Shown here: one piece after another, positions 36,201 through 44,262 of the stretch
Layout of the letters: each line of letters opens with the position of its first letter
Numbering within the stretch: the stretch's first letter is position 1
DNA from: Pseudomonadota bacterium
GTDB taxonomy: Bacteria > SZUA-182 > DTGQ01
Direction of reading: 5' to 3'
DNA length: 45,999 bases
Assembly (NCBI GenBank): GCA_030625085.1
Contig: DAOURK010000018.1
Span: 1 to 45,999 of the forward strand
The notes under the pieces: model-generated
Databases searched by the model: none
What the model was told of the DNA's origin: nothing
Seen by the model: only the letters and a program-made list of their open reading frames with translations
Translations under genes and position numbers: made by a program

Positions 36201-39200
36201 ACCATACCCGACGGGGTGGTGGCCACTCCGTTGCCAGGGCCAGTATAGCCGAAGCCGGTGCCGTTATAACTATAATTCAGCCAATAATCATTTTGCTCTT
36301 TAACAAAATCCGGCACATTAATACCAAAGTTGTCTTCTGCTGCCAGCATACCTATGGCAGCCCACTGACAGGCAGAGTTATCTGCATCACTATTCCAATT
36401 ATAACGCCAACCACCTCGGTCACTACCCAAATCATCTTGCCCCCAGGCATACATATCCACCATGTCGGTCAGAATATGGTAGTAAAATCTTCCATTAATA
36501 TTGGTACCTCCGGTGGTGGCAAAGGCTAAAGGCATATTAGAGGAGGCAATGGCGTCCATGACCATACCTCCCTCATATATTTCACGACTGCCGTTGGTCT
36601 CTATCCCAATGCCATTTCCATTACTATCAGGATTCCCATATGTTTGGGCGCTGATATTGTAAGATTGCAAACACTTGAACAAATATTCAAAACCTCGATT
36701 CACCGTCTCTACATATGGGTTCTCCTGATTGTCGCCGTCTTGGAGATGGCCGTTAATCTCAAAAGATTGAATGGCTGAAGCCGTTGGTGAGGCATAATAG
36801 CTGCTGTATGACGACCACTTGCCGTAATCACTGCCGCTCCTGTCCTGGTTTTTATGCTGATACCAGAGGCCCTCGTCAATAGCAATATTCGTCCTTGTAT
36901 CAAGATTATTGGGACGGACAATCACATAGTAGTTATCAGTGCCAACAAGACCACTGCTGTCCCATACAGTCAGGGTGGCCGTATAAGGTGTGCCGTCAGT
37001 AGAATCAGGATAGGTATGGCCGGCCTCAATTGCATACTTGTTGCTCACCGTTGCCGGTGTGGCCGGGGAGACTGCTGATCCATCGCCAAAATTCCACTGG
37101 TAGGTAAGAGTACCCGCATCCCTGACTATGGCTTTCAGTCTAATACTGCGGCCATTGTATGTTTCATGAGGGATGGTTGGATCTCCAGATCTCCAGGGCA
37201 CGCAGATTACATCAGGGGCCAGGTTGGTGGCCACATTCACGGTAGAAGTTGCAACGGCCGTCTGTCCTGCTCCGTCCTCTACAGTAAGGGTAACCGTATA
37301 GGTGCCCGCAGTGGGATAGGTATAAAAAGGCTTTCGACCCACTACATCCATATCGTTAGTAAAATCTCCGTCACCGTCGCTGTCTACAGAATTGTCTACA
37401 TCCCACAAATATTTCACAATGCCGTAGTCGTCTGTTGAGCTGCTGCCGTTAAGGTAAGCCGGAGGTCCTCCGGCGCCGGCATTGTAAGGCCCACCCGCAT
37501 CAGCTACCGGCGGATCACCTGCAGCAATAACATGAACTACCATGGTATCGCTGTCGGACTGCAAGGTTTGATCATATACAGTAAGTGTAACCGTGTAATC
37601 TCCAGTATTCCAATAAATGTGGGTCGGGGTTTTACCTGTGTCGGTTGTCCCGTCACCAAAATCCCATTCATATTTATAGACACCAACATCATCAGTGGAG
37701 TTTCCACCGTTAAAGACAACCGGCCAATACCCCTCGGTGATTTGATCCGGTCCTGCCTCGGCGACTGGAGGATCACCGTTGGTCAAGGTAACCGTAGCAG
37801 TATCAATGGTTGACTGCAAGGCATGGTCAGTCACTCTAAGGGCTACTGTATAAATTCCAGCCCCTGTATAGATATGAGTGGCAGTGTCCGCTGTATCTCC
37901 TGAAGGATCAAAGGTCCCGTCATAATCAAAATCCCACTCATAGGTATAGATGCCGTAATCGTCGGTTGAACCCGTGCCGTCAAAATCAATGATCCAAGTG
38001 TTTTCAAAGGCGTCGCTTTCATCGCCGGATTTGTCCGGCCCGGCATCGGCAACCGGAGGATCATTGGCCTGAGTAGTTACGCTCGAAAAATCCGTGTCTG
38101 CCTGTGCTACCTGATCATAAACCGTGAGGCTGATGGTGTGGCTGCCAAGGCAGTAAAAACGGTAAGAGGGGGTGGGGCCTGCAGCGAATTCCCGGTAATC
38201 ATCTATTGTAAATGTTCCATACCGGATGGTTGTCCCTCTTAAAAAAGCTGTTTCGCTGCTGTAGCTGGAATCATACAAAAAAATCCAGTCCGGTGAGCCG
38301 AGTGTGCGGTAATAGTATCTTGCTCCTTGAGTTTCTTTAAGCTCAATCAGGACTTCATACCAGGTGTTGAAAGAATAATTATAACCGGTGTCGCCCCGGT
38401 TAGCCCCATTTTCATAAATATAGATATTTCCATGATTGAAATAAATGGCATAGGGCATCTGAGTGTAAGAGTAATTGGTATTGGTGTTTTTAAACCCGAC
38501 CATGGCATAATGGCTGCTGTGCTTGACCTTGGCCTCAAAGGCCATACCATTGGCCCTGGTATATGTATCTTTGCTGAAGAGGTAACGCTGACCCCAAGAA
38601 TTATTGCCCACAATGGAGATCTCATCATTCTGGGTCACATTGGAATTATAAACCCACTTGACGTTATTGATAACCGTTCCGTTAAATTCATCAGTGCCCA
38701 GATCCCAAACATATTTGCTGATACTCGATTCATTATCAGAAGATCCGGAACCATCCAGGGCAACTGTCCAGCCCCCTTCAAAGGCGTTCCCGGTGTTTTC
38801 ATCTACCGTATAGGGCCCGTCTGCATCAGCCGTGGGAGGATCACCCTGGGTAATGGTGACGGTCATGGTGTCAATATGGCTTTGAAGGGCATGGTCCGTG
38901 ACCCGGGTGGCCACCGTATAAATCCCCGGCGCCGTCCAGGTGTAAGCAACCGTTGAGCCAGTGTCATCAAAGACCCCGTCATCATCAAAATCCCACTCGT
39001 AGGTATATATTCCATAATCATCGGTGGATCCCGAGGCGTCAAAATTCACCGTCCAGGAACCGTCGGCTGCATCAGTTTCATTCTTGGTCTGATCAGGTCC
39101 AGCATCAGCAACCGGGGGATCACCGTCGGTAATAACCACCGTGGTGCTATCCGTATCACTTTGACCGGCCCGGTCGTAAACGGTCAGATCAAGGCCAAAG

Positions 39201-41989
39201 GTCCCTGTCCCTTTATACAGGGTAAAGTCAGGGCTCTGCCCTGCCGTAGTTTCCAGAAAGTCATCCATACTCCAGGTGCCGCTATGAACGACCATTCCCT
39301 TTCTGAGGTTCGTATCCCCGGTTGTATAACCGGAATTATAAACCTCATGCCAGTCGCTTGTTCCGGAGAGCCGGTAAGAATATACCGCACCCGTTTCTTT
39401 GAGTTCGATTTTAAAATCGTACCAGGTGTTATACGAATAATTGTATCTTGTATCACCCCGGTAACTGCTGTTTTCATAAATGTATATATTTCCATTGGCG
39501 AGATAAAATTCATAAGGAAACTGATTATAGTGGAAATTGGTAGTATTTTCATTCTTAAATCCGAACATGCTCTGCCCACTCCCAGTAGTCATGATCTTGG
39601 CCTGGAAGACCTGCCCTTTCACCTTGGGAAAAGTGGCCTTGCTGACCATATAGCGGGTATTCCAGGTATTCGCTCCGGTAAGGGAGACCGCGTCACTTTG
39701 GGTAATTCCGCCGTTGGTGTGCCATTTTTCGCTTTGAAAGGATGTGCCGTCAAAGGTATCCTGCCCAAAATCCCAGACATATTTTCTGATCTCCACATCA
39801 TCGGAAGATCCTGAGCCGTCCAGGCTGAATGTCCACCCGCCTTCGCTGGCTGCTGACTCATCCGCGCTGTATGGGCCGTCGGCATCAGCCGTCGGAGGGC
39901 CTCCGGCCTGCATAGTCATGGGGATAATGCCGGTATCGGCCTGCTCGGCTGCATCAGCCACAGTCAAATCTACATTAAATGTTCCGCCTTCAAAGGCATG
40001 TTGTACAGTCTGGCCCGTCGCTGTGGCGGTAACCGTCAGGTTATCAAAAAGGGCATCGGTCCTGTAAGTGGAAAAGCCCACCTTGCCGGAGCTGAAAGTG
40101 CTGTCGGAGTGTGTAAAAAGCAAAATCCCGTCCAGGTAAAACTCTATTTGGCTACCAATGCAAACAATTTTGATTCTATAGGTATTGCCGGTGTCGATGG
40201 GATAAGAGGGGAAATCTGAAGGCAGGTCATACTCAAAGACATTGGTAGCGCCCTCGTTCACCCGCCGGTACAAAAGAACATCATTATTTCCTCTTCCCCT
40301 CAGGATATACTCGTAGTTGTTATAATGATTTTTGGCCCGAAATATAATCTGGACCTCCTCACCGGAACCTGACACCATATAGACATCCGCCTCGATGGTT
40401 ACATCCGTATCGAAAACCTTATTGACCAGGGTCCAGGTCCGATCCGGACCGGCATCTGTCTGGCGATAAGAATGAAGGCCGGTTATGGGGGCTGCACTCT
40501 CTATCCCCCAGGTGCCGGCAAAGCCATCCCAGCCCACCGTATCTGCATCCTCAAAATTATCGGTGCAACCGTCATCAAGGTCCCATTGGTAAGAGACAAT
40601 GCCTTCAGTATCAGAGGCATAATTGACGCCGTCAAGGAGTAAATTCCAAAACCCGTCATCAGCCAGAAGCTCGCCAAAGGTCACCGGCGTGGTATCCACG
40701 GCCGGCGTATCACCCTCGACAATGACCACAGCGGCCTCATAATCATTTTTATTATCATCATCCGTCACCTTGAGATTGGGGAGATACGTTCCTTCATCCG
40801 CATAATCATGGTCGGTGGTTCCCACATCCGTTCCAGTGCCGGATTCGGTTGACGTACCGTCGCCAAAATTCCACACCCACGAAGCCAGGACGCCGTCCCA
40901 ATCAAAAGAGCCTGAGCCGTCAAAATCAGCCGTGCCGCCCTCGGCAATGGTTTGTGTGGCAGGAGAAATAACCGCTGTGGGCACTCCGTCCGGCGGCCCC
41001 AGGGGCGGGGCCGACAACCCCATGCAATTGTATGAAGTTGTTCCTATCTCGACAGCAGACCCGAACGTACCATCACCATTACCCGGATAGTAGTAAACTC
41101 TTTTACCGGTATAATTTGCGGCCACCACATCAATATTTCCATCTCCATCAAAATCAAAACCGTCATAACAGCCGTGATTGTTAAAGTCCAGGCTGCCGAC
41201 ATAGCCGACATAAGTAAAGGTGCGGTCGCCATTGCCGGTCCAGAGCTTGGGATCGCCATTGCTGCCATAATTGGCTATGATATCCATATTGCCGTCATTG
41301 GTAAAATCAGCGGCCACCACGCCGTACGGATCAGTCCCTGAATCTCCTACTTGAAGATTACTGGGGAAGGCGCCTGTACCATCTCCCCAGTAAACATTAA
41401 TATATCCACTGCTATATCTTGCCCGAACAAAATCGAGATGACCGTCATGGTCAAAATCTCCAGTATCCATACCGCGACCGTAACTGCCAAGATTCATCTC
41501 GGTTTTCGTGAAATTCCCCATGCCATCTCCAAGATACAAGCCCGTAGTGCTTTGATTGCCATTGGCAATAAAATCCATGTTACCATCGTTGTTGAAATCC
41601 CCGGAAGCCATATCCATGGCCCAAGAACTGGCGTTGCTCAGTGTTCCGACAATACCGCTCTTGGTGAAATTGTTGCTTCCGTCATTCAAAAAAAGATAAT
41701 AATAAGCCGTACTTGATATGCCGCGGCCGGCAATAAAATCCATATGGCCGTCGTTATTGAAATCGTTAATGGTCACCCCGCGGGAGTTATAACCGCCCAG
41801 ATAATCCAGAAAACCGTAATTACTGAAGGTACCGTCGCCGTTGCTCTCAGCATAGTATAAGCGTGAGTAATCATCCACGGCGATGATAAAATCAGCCGCC
41901 CGGGCCAAATTTAAGCCCGCTCCAAAGGTCAAAAACACAATCAATGCGATTGAAACAAAATGCAGATACCTTTTGGCGTGTTTCGTCAT
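33224..41989 (-). CDS. giant secreted multidomain PKD-repeat protein
   Basis: About 2,920 residues from ATG 41989, chosen because AAAGGAG lies 7 bases upstream and a signal peptide follows (FVSIALIVFLTFGAGLNLARA-AD); an ATG at 42049 would add 20 residues. Order by position: FG-GAP/VCBS propeller repeats (about 41900-41000; DFNNDGHMDFIAG, DFDHDGHLDFV), a PKD domain, a concanavalin-like domain (about 40560-40020), then PKD domains alternating with two related lectin-like modules (about 39780-39190 and 38730-38180). More PKDs are followed by an alpha/alpha toroid resembling prenyltransferase/squalene-cyclase repeats (about 36900-35890), then about ten further PKDs and a 100-residue beta-rich tail. 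Aspartate-rich loops suggest calcium binding. No sortase or PEP-CTERM anchor is seen. Likely an extracellular adhesin or matrix protein; the function is not established. Confidence 0.9.
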   Translation of the reverse strand: MTKHAKRYLHFVSIALIVFLTFGAGLNLARAADFIIAVDDYSRLYYAESNGDGTFSNYGFLDYLGGYNSRGVTINDFNNDGHMDFIAGRGISSTAYYYLFLNDGSNNFTKSGIVGTLSNASSWAMDMASGDFNNDGNMDFIANGNQSTTGLYLGDGMGNFTKTEMNLGSYGRGMDTGDFDHDGHLDFVRARYSSGYINVYWGDGTGAFPSNLQVGDSGTDPYGVVAADFTNDGNMDIIANYGSNGDPKLWTGNGDRTFTYVGYVGSLDFNNHGCYDGFDFDGDGNIDVVAANYTGKRVYYYPGNGDGTFGSAVEIGTTSYNCMGLSAPPLGPPDGVPTAVISPATQTIAEGGTADFDGSGSFDWDGVLASWVWNFGDGTSTESGTGTDVGTTDHDYADEGTYLPNLKVTDDDNKNDYEAAVVIVEGDTPAVDTTPVTFGELLADDGFWNLLLDGVNYASDTEGIVSYQWDLDDGCTDNFEDADTVGWDGFAGTWGIESAAPITGLHSYRQTDAGPDRTWTLVNKVFDTDVTIEADVYMVSGSGEEVQIIFRAKNHYNNYEYILRGRGNNDVLLYRRVNEGATNVFEYDLPSDFPSYPIDTGNTYRIKIVCIGSQIEFYLDGILLFTHSDSTFSSGKVGFSTYRTDALFDNLTVTATATGQTVQHAFEGGTFNVDLTVADAAEQADTGIIPMTMQAGGPPTADADGPYSADESAASEGGWTFSLDGSGSSDDVEIRKYVWDFGQDTFDGTSFQSEKWHTNGGITQSDAVSLTGANTWNTRYMVSKATFPKVKGQVFQAKIMTTGSGQSMFGFKNENTTNFHYNQFPYEFYLANGNIYIYENSSYRGDTRYNYSYNTWYDFKIELKETGAVYSYRLSGTSDWHEVYNSGYTTGDTNLRKGMVVHSGTWSMDDFLETTAGQSPDFTLYKGTGTFGLDLTVYDRAGQSDTDSTTVVITDGDPPVADAGPDQTKNETDAADGSWTVNFDASGSTDDYGIYTYEWDFDDDGVFDDTGSTVAYTWTAPGIYTVATRVTDHALQSHIDTMTVTITQGDPPTADADGPYTVDENTGNAFEGGWTVALDGSGSSDNESSISKYVWDLGTDEFNGTVINNVKWVYNSNVTQNDEISIVGNNSWGQRYLFSKDTYTRANGMAFEAKVKHSSHYAMVGFKNTNTNYSYTQMPYAIYFNHGNIYIYENGANRGDTGYNYSFNTWYEVLIELKETQGARYYYRTLGSPDWIFLYDSSYSSETAFLRGTTIRYGTFTIDDYREFAAGPTPSYRFYCLGSHTISLTVYDQVAQADTDFSSVTTQANDPPVADAGPDKSGDESDAFENTWIIDFDGTGSTDDYGIYTYEWDFDYDGTFDPSGDTADTATHIYTGAGIYTVALRVTDHALQSTIDTATVTLTNGDPPVAEAGPDQITEGYWPVVFNGGNSTDDVGVYKYEWDFGDGTTDTGKTPTHIYWNTGDYTVTLTVYDQTLQSDSDTMVVHVIAAGDPPVADAGGPYNAGAGGPPAYLNGSSSTDDYGIVKYLWDVDNSVDSDGDGDFTNDMDVVGRKPFYTYPTAGTYTVTLTVEDGAGQTAVATSTVNVATNLAPDVICVPWRSGDPTIPHETYNGRSIRLKAIVRDAGTLTYQWNFGDGSAVSPATPATVSNKYAIEAGHTYPDSTDGTPYTATLTVWDSSGLVGTDNYYVIVRPNNLDTRTNIAIDEGLWYQHKNQDRSGSDYGKWSSYSSYYASPTASAIQSFEINGHLQDGDNQENPYVETVNRGFEYLFKCLQSYNISAQTYGNPDSNGNGIGIETNGSREIYEGGMVMDAIASSNMPLAFATTGGTNINGRFYYHILTDMVDMYAWGQDDLGSDRGGWRYNWNSDADNSACQWAAIGMLAAEDNFGINVPDFVKEQNDYWLNYSYNGTGFGYTGPGNGVATTPSGMVQLAFCDKYTSDPRWITAEDYNANYWQTNGHSWQYNNFYGLYAWVKAMRLARPTPVVILQATGLDWYSDPITGINKRILDLQTTSGGYWGSWLSGGYGGRGLNTSWAIIMLTPSLFVQPPVADAGDDIIWAYDLELRFDASGSFHMDPSRSLVRYEWDFNGDGIWDFTTSDPSDSNAKYTYPDPQPLVAGDPPQIYTVRLRVTDDNEPPQTDIDTREVTVTEPPHAPFAMHGGAYTATVGIPFTLDASGSYDVDLGDSVSLYQWDLDNDGVWFDDVDLETTNTTATWIFTAPGVYNIGLKVWDNGAFNPLGCTLGVDCISMNSTPVYTTVTVNINLPPVADAGGPYVVNEGTLLILDGSGSSDANGDTLYFFWDLDDDGDYDDSTAEMPTWTWLDDGVYTVGLRVSDSLLDDTDTAAVTVNDLAPTASFTWHPEPQDECSAVNFTDTSASSPDIIAGWSWDFGGLGTSSDQNPGFTFNDNGIYTVTLLVTDDDGSTDTISHDVTITDKGPTADLTGDTTIDECSFGNYDADGSTSPCDAIVLYEWDWDYDGSAFNASGDTGAIQSHRWMDDGVYTVAVRVTDDDGSTDMATLVVTVNDLGPAANLNGDMAIDECSAGNYDASGSSRACDCIVSFEWDWEYDGTTFNASDTGVTASHTWMDDGVYTVAVRVTDDDGSTDIATLTVTVNDLSLTASLTGDTLIDEGASGNYNAAGSISPCDAIVLYEWDWDYNGSTFNASGDTGATQNHTWNDDGSYTVAVQVTDDDGSTDMATLVVTVHDHAGPTAVLTGDTPLNEGDTGSYDASGSFVAPPDSIVSYEWDWNYDGTFDASGDTGANQTHAWGTAGTYTVAVQVTDNDGASDIATLVVTVNSSGPAVDIWLQEQQTCFRVPLSRTLYRMGLKVLFKNLGAGTAENVRITLMETPTNLQISKGVSDLGDIGPGGEKWTACDSGAMDADIEVLLNRLIRPTGSWRWSVDYDYNGTHYTVDNIPGP
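33595..34700. repeat. tandem near-identical PKD-coding units
   Basis: Four units of roughly 270 bases encode PKD domains sharing CDAIVLYEWDWDYDGS-type and DGVYTVAVRVTDDDGSTD-type text. They are far more alike than the other PKD domains in the protein, which points to recent unequal recombination within the gene. Confidence 0.8.
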
Positions 41990-42127
41990 TTCTTGTCTCC
42001 TTTCTCTTCCTTCATCCCCTGTGAGTGTTATTTTTTGTATTGAAACCATAGTTGCTTATTTCTTCTTCTGTTTATTATCCTTAATCTTTTTAAAGGTCCT
42101 TTTTTTTAGGCTGATATAGCAAGCCGA

Positions 42128-42433
42128 TTAATCTGCTGACTGATCTATAGTTAAAGATATGTCTATCAATAACTTATGCAACTCTTCATCAAGTTCCGGG
42201 AGGTTTTGGGGATCGTTCAGGTAGATATCTATTAAGTTATTGATATCATCAGAGATAAGATTTAATTCACTGGGAACAGGTATATTATTGGCATAGAGGA
42301 TGTCATCCTCACCAATTTCAAAGGTTATATCAATGGAGATAGTATCTTGGGCCAAACTTCTGACAGGTACTATCCCTATACTCATAACGAAAAATAAAAC
42401 CACCATTAAGATTACTATTTTTTTCTTTGGCAT
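42128..42433 (-). CDS. small exported acidic protein, unknown
   Basis: A 101-residue protein from ATG 42433 (MPKKKIVILMVVLFFVMSIG). GGAGGAG lies 9 bases upstream of that ATG, while the ATG at 42442 sits almost on top of it. A signal peptide ending near VRSLAQ-D is followed by ~75 acidic residues rich in Asp, Leu and Ile (EELHKLLIDISLTIDQSAD). No family is recognised. It lies 139 bases before the giant PKD gene on the same strand and is the first gene after a sigma-54-like site at 42681-42696. A partner or chaperone of the giant protein is possible but untested. Confidence 0.7.
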   Translation of the reverse strand: MPKKKIVILMVVLFFVMSIGIVPVRSLAQDTISIDITFEIGEDDILYANNIPVPSELNLISDDINNLIDIYLNDPQNLPELDEELHKLLIDISLTIDQSAD

Positions 42434-42680
42434 AACTCTCATCTCCTCCTAGATTATAAAATATTATTTTTTAGATTTACTCATTAAATTCCTTTAGGTA
42501 ATCTTAATTCTATCTTTTTTATGTATTTACTATATAGTTAATTTCAGTAAATCTTTATAAAATACTTGATGCTTTTTACCTCCTTATCTTATTGCTGAAA
42601 GCAAATGTAATATTTATTTTTATATCCAAATATTCTTCACTATAGTCTCTATAGCTCTATATTTACTCTCTTTTGATATC

Positions 42681-42696
42681 CGCAATTTTTATTCCA
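42681..42696 (-). promoter_or_regulatory. candidate sigma-54 promoter of exported-protein operon
   Basis: The minus strand reads TGGAATAAAAATTGCG: GG and GC with exactly 10 bases between, plus the TTGC of the -12 box. It agrees with most positions of TGGCAYG-N4-TTGCW. Transcription would begin near 42670, leaving a leader of about 230 bases, much like the PEP-CTERM gene. No TGTAG-N7-CTACA site is seen upstream. Confidence 0.45.
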
Positions 42697-42894
42697 TGTT
42701 CAGTACTATCTTTACCTGCTTTTAGGTGCTGCTTTTTTTCCGCCTTACATGGTTATTGCATGAGAAACCGAAACATTTTGGAAACTTTGTTATGCTCCTC
42801 TTAATTGTATTGTTTTTTTATTCTATCTTTACATTTTTTTTATGTTCTATGTAATTACATATATGCTTCATACCCCTCCGGAGCATTACAAAGC

Positions 42895-42930
42895 AAAAAA
42901 AAGAGGGGGCAGAAATCAAAGCCCCCTCTT
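42895..42930 (-). terminator. intrinsic terminator of PEP-CTERM gene
   Basis: AAGAGGGGGC (42901-42910) pairs with GCCCCCTCTT (42921-42930). The minus strand runs into a T-tract. It begins 8 bases past the PEP-CTERM stop codon. Confidence 0.92.
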
Positions 42931-42937
42931 TTTCATA

Positions 42938-43558
42938 TTAACTACCTATCTTTCTTTTTAAAAAGCACACCAAGGGTAATCCCAAAAAGAGCAAAAACAT
43001 GGTCGCCGGCTCAGGGACAGGGGCATATTCAAAATTGTCAATATTGAACATATCCCCAACTCCAAATGTGTTCATGTCATCATAAATATGAATTGTATCA
43101 AAACCGGTGGCAAAGGTCAGGCTCATTGAATAATAGTAAAAATTATCAATAAATTGAGATGTTGATGCCACCTGACTGCCTGAAGAGAAGGCAAGAGCAT
43201 AAATGGTTGTGGATAGGTCAGTTAAATACGATTCAATATCAAAAGTGCAGGTCTGAAAAGGATCAACAAGAGGATCTATGCTAATGCCAATAAAGGTGTC
43301 ATATAACCCGGGACTATTACCTATCCCATCGTCAAAACCACTGACAAGGTAAGGATTACCAGGATACCAGGCATCATCTGTCCACGTATCATTCGGCCAA
43401 GATGCACCCGGGTCACCGGCCCAAAAGCTTACGTCTCCTATAATCGGGTCAGATGTACCTAAAGACACTTCACTAAAGTCAATCGAAACGGCTTTAGCTA
43501 CCCCGGTTAGGGCAAGGATTAAAAACAAGGACATTAAAACGAGAGTAATTTTTTTCAT
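42938..43558 (-). CDS. PEP-CTERM sorting domain protein
   Basis: A 206-residue exported protein. It has a signal peptide (LVLMSLFLILALTGVAKA-V), a beta-rich body with many Asp, Ser and Gly residues, and a C-terminal PEP-CTERM signal: VPEPATMF (181-188), a hydrophobic helix (LLFLGLPLVCF) and basic end KRK. Exosortase (EpsH/XrtA) recognises and cleaves such signals, usually for export to the cell surface or extracellular polymer; no exosortase is in this window. AAGGAAGAGGGAAG provides a strong ribosome site. Upstream lie a candidate sigma-54 promoter and two palindromic sites; PEP-CTERM genes in other bacteria are known to be driven by sigma-54 with the PrsK/PrsR pair. Confidence 0.93.
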   Translation of the reverse strand: MKKITLVLMSLFLILALTGVAKAVSIDFSEVSLGTSDPIIGDVSFWAGDPGASWPNDTWTDDAWYPGNPYLVSGFDDGIGNSPGLYDTFIGISIDPLVDPFQTCTFDIESYLTDLSTTIYALAFSSGSQVASTSQFIDNFYYYSMSLTFATGFDTIHIYDDMNTFGVGDMFNIDNFEYAPVPEPATMFLLFLGLPLVCFLKRKIGS

Positions 43559-43790
43559 TCTTCCCTCTTCCTTTATGGATTATGTGTCTAATTTACACTG
43601 TTTATTAAATTGCCTTGTCTAAAAGTTGCCTCAGATGAATAAAAATATCTTTTCATTCTATCTGAGCAAGGAAGTTAAGCAAAAGATATAAAAATAATAA
43701 ATGTAAAATTAATCACCTCCTTTTTATTTCCTGTTAACAACTTCCATTTTGATGTCATCTTGTGATTATTATACAACTGATTTCGTACGG

Positions 43791-43806
43791 TGCAATTTAC
43801 ATACCT
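43791..43806 (-). promoter_or_regulatory. candidate sigma-54 promoter of PEP-CTERM gene
   Basis: The minus strand reads AGGTATGTAAATTGCA, matching TGGCAYG-N4-TTGCW at 9 of 11 defined positions with the invariant GG-N10-GC. Transcription would start near 43780, giving a leader of about 220 bases. Confidence 0.6.
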
Positions 43807-44080
43807 TTTGTCTATATTTAGTGAAAATATTTTTATTTTTGGCTCAACCATCCCTCATCATTGCTCATGAATAATTTACCGTATATTATTTTATCTCTTT
43901 TAAAATAATAAGTTAGACAATGCTTGGTATCCCTTGGGCAGGATGGCTATCAATATCAGCATATATACATCTCTCAGGAGACATCTCCTATTATGGATTT
44001 AATAATATTAAATAATTATTAAAAAAATAAGGTATTATATATTTTTTTTCTTTTTCTCCTTTAATCCAACGATAAAAATA

Positions 44081-44097
44081 TGTAGCCTTTTCCTACA
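44081..44097. promoter_or_regulatory. operator-like palindrome TGTAG-N7-CTACA (site 1)
   Basis: TGTAGCCTTTTCCTACA, followed by CTTTTT. It lies about 280 bases upstream of the sigma-54-like promoter, a normal distance for an enhancer site bound by a NtrC-type activator. Confidence 0.55.
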
Positions 44098-44153
44098 CTT
44101 TTTCCGGATATTTATAACTTATTGATATTATTGATTTTAAAGACATTAAAAAA

Positions 44154-44170
44154 TGTAGTGATTTCCTACA
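44154..44170. promoter_or_regulatory. operator-like palindrome TGTAG-N7-CTACA (site 2)
   Basis: TGTAGTGATTTCCTACA, again followed by CTTTTT, 73 bases from site 1 (about seven helical turns). Conserved arms with a changed spacer suggest a protein-binding site rather than a simple duplication. Confidence 0.55.
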
Positions 44171-44262
44171 CTTTTTACAAATGTCATGATCACTCATATA
44201 ACTGATTGTATTTACTGAGGGCATAATATGCATTGAAGATTTACTGAAGATGTGAATTCACT

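Larger units (their letters stand above)
42443..42937. other. intergenic region with promoter and terminator signals
   Basis: About 495 AT-rich bases between the small exported protein and the PEP-CTERM gene, both on the minus strand. It holds the sigma-54-like site at 42681-42696 and the PEP-CTERM terminator at 42895-42930. No gene is visible. Confidence 0.6.
43559..44262. other. PEP-CTERM regulatory intergenic region
   Basis: About 700 AT-rich bases between the PEP-CTERM start and the eboE stop. It contains the sigma-54-like promoter at 43791-43806 and paired operator-like palindromes at 44081-44097 and 44154-44170. No gene is visible. Confidence 0.65.

Noticed and set aside
34350-41716. 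Many plus- and minus-strand frames inside the giant PKD gene
   Set aside because: They arise from the repetitive coding sequence in other frames; only the 2,900-residue frame has domains and a signal peptide.
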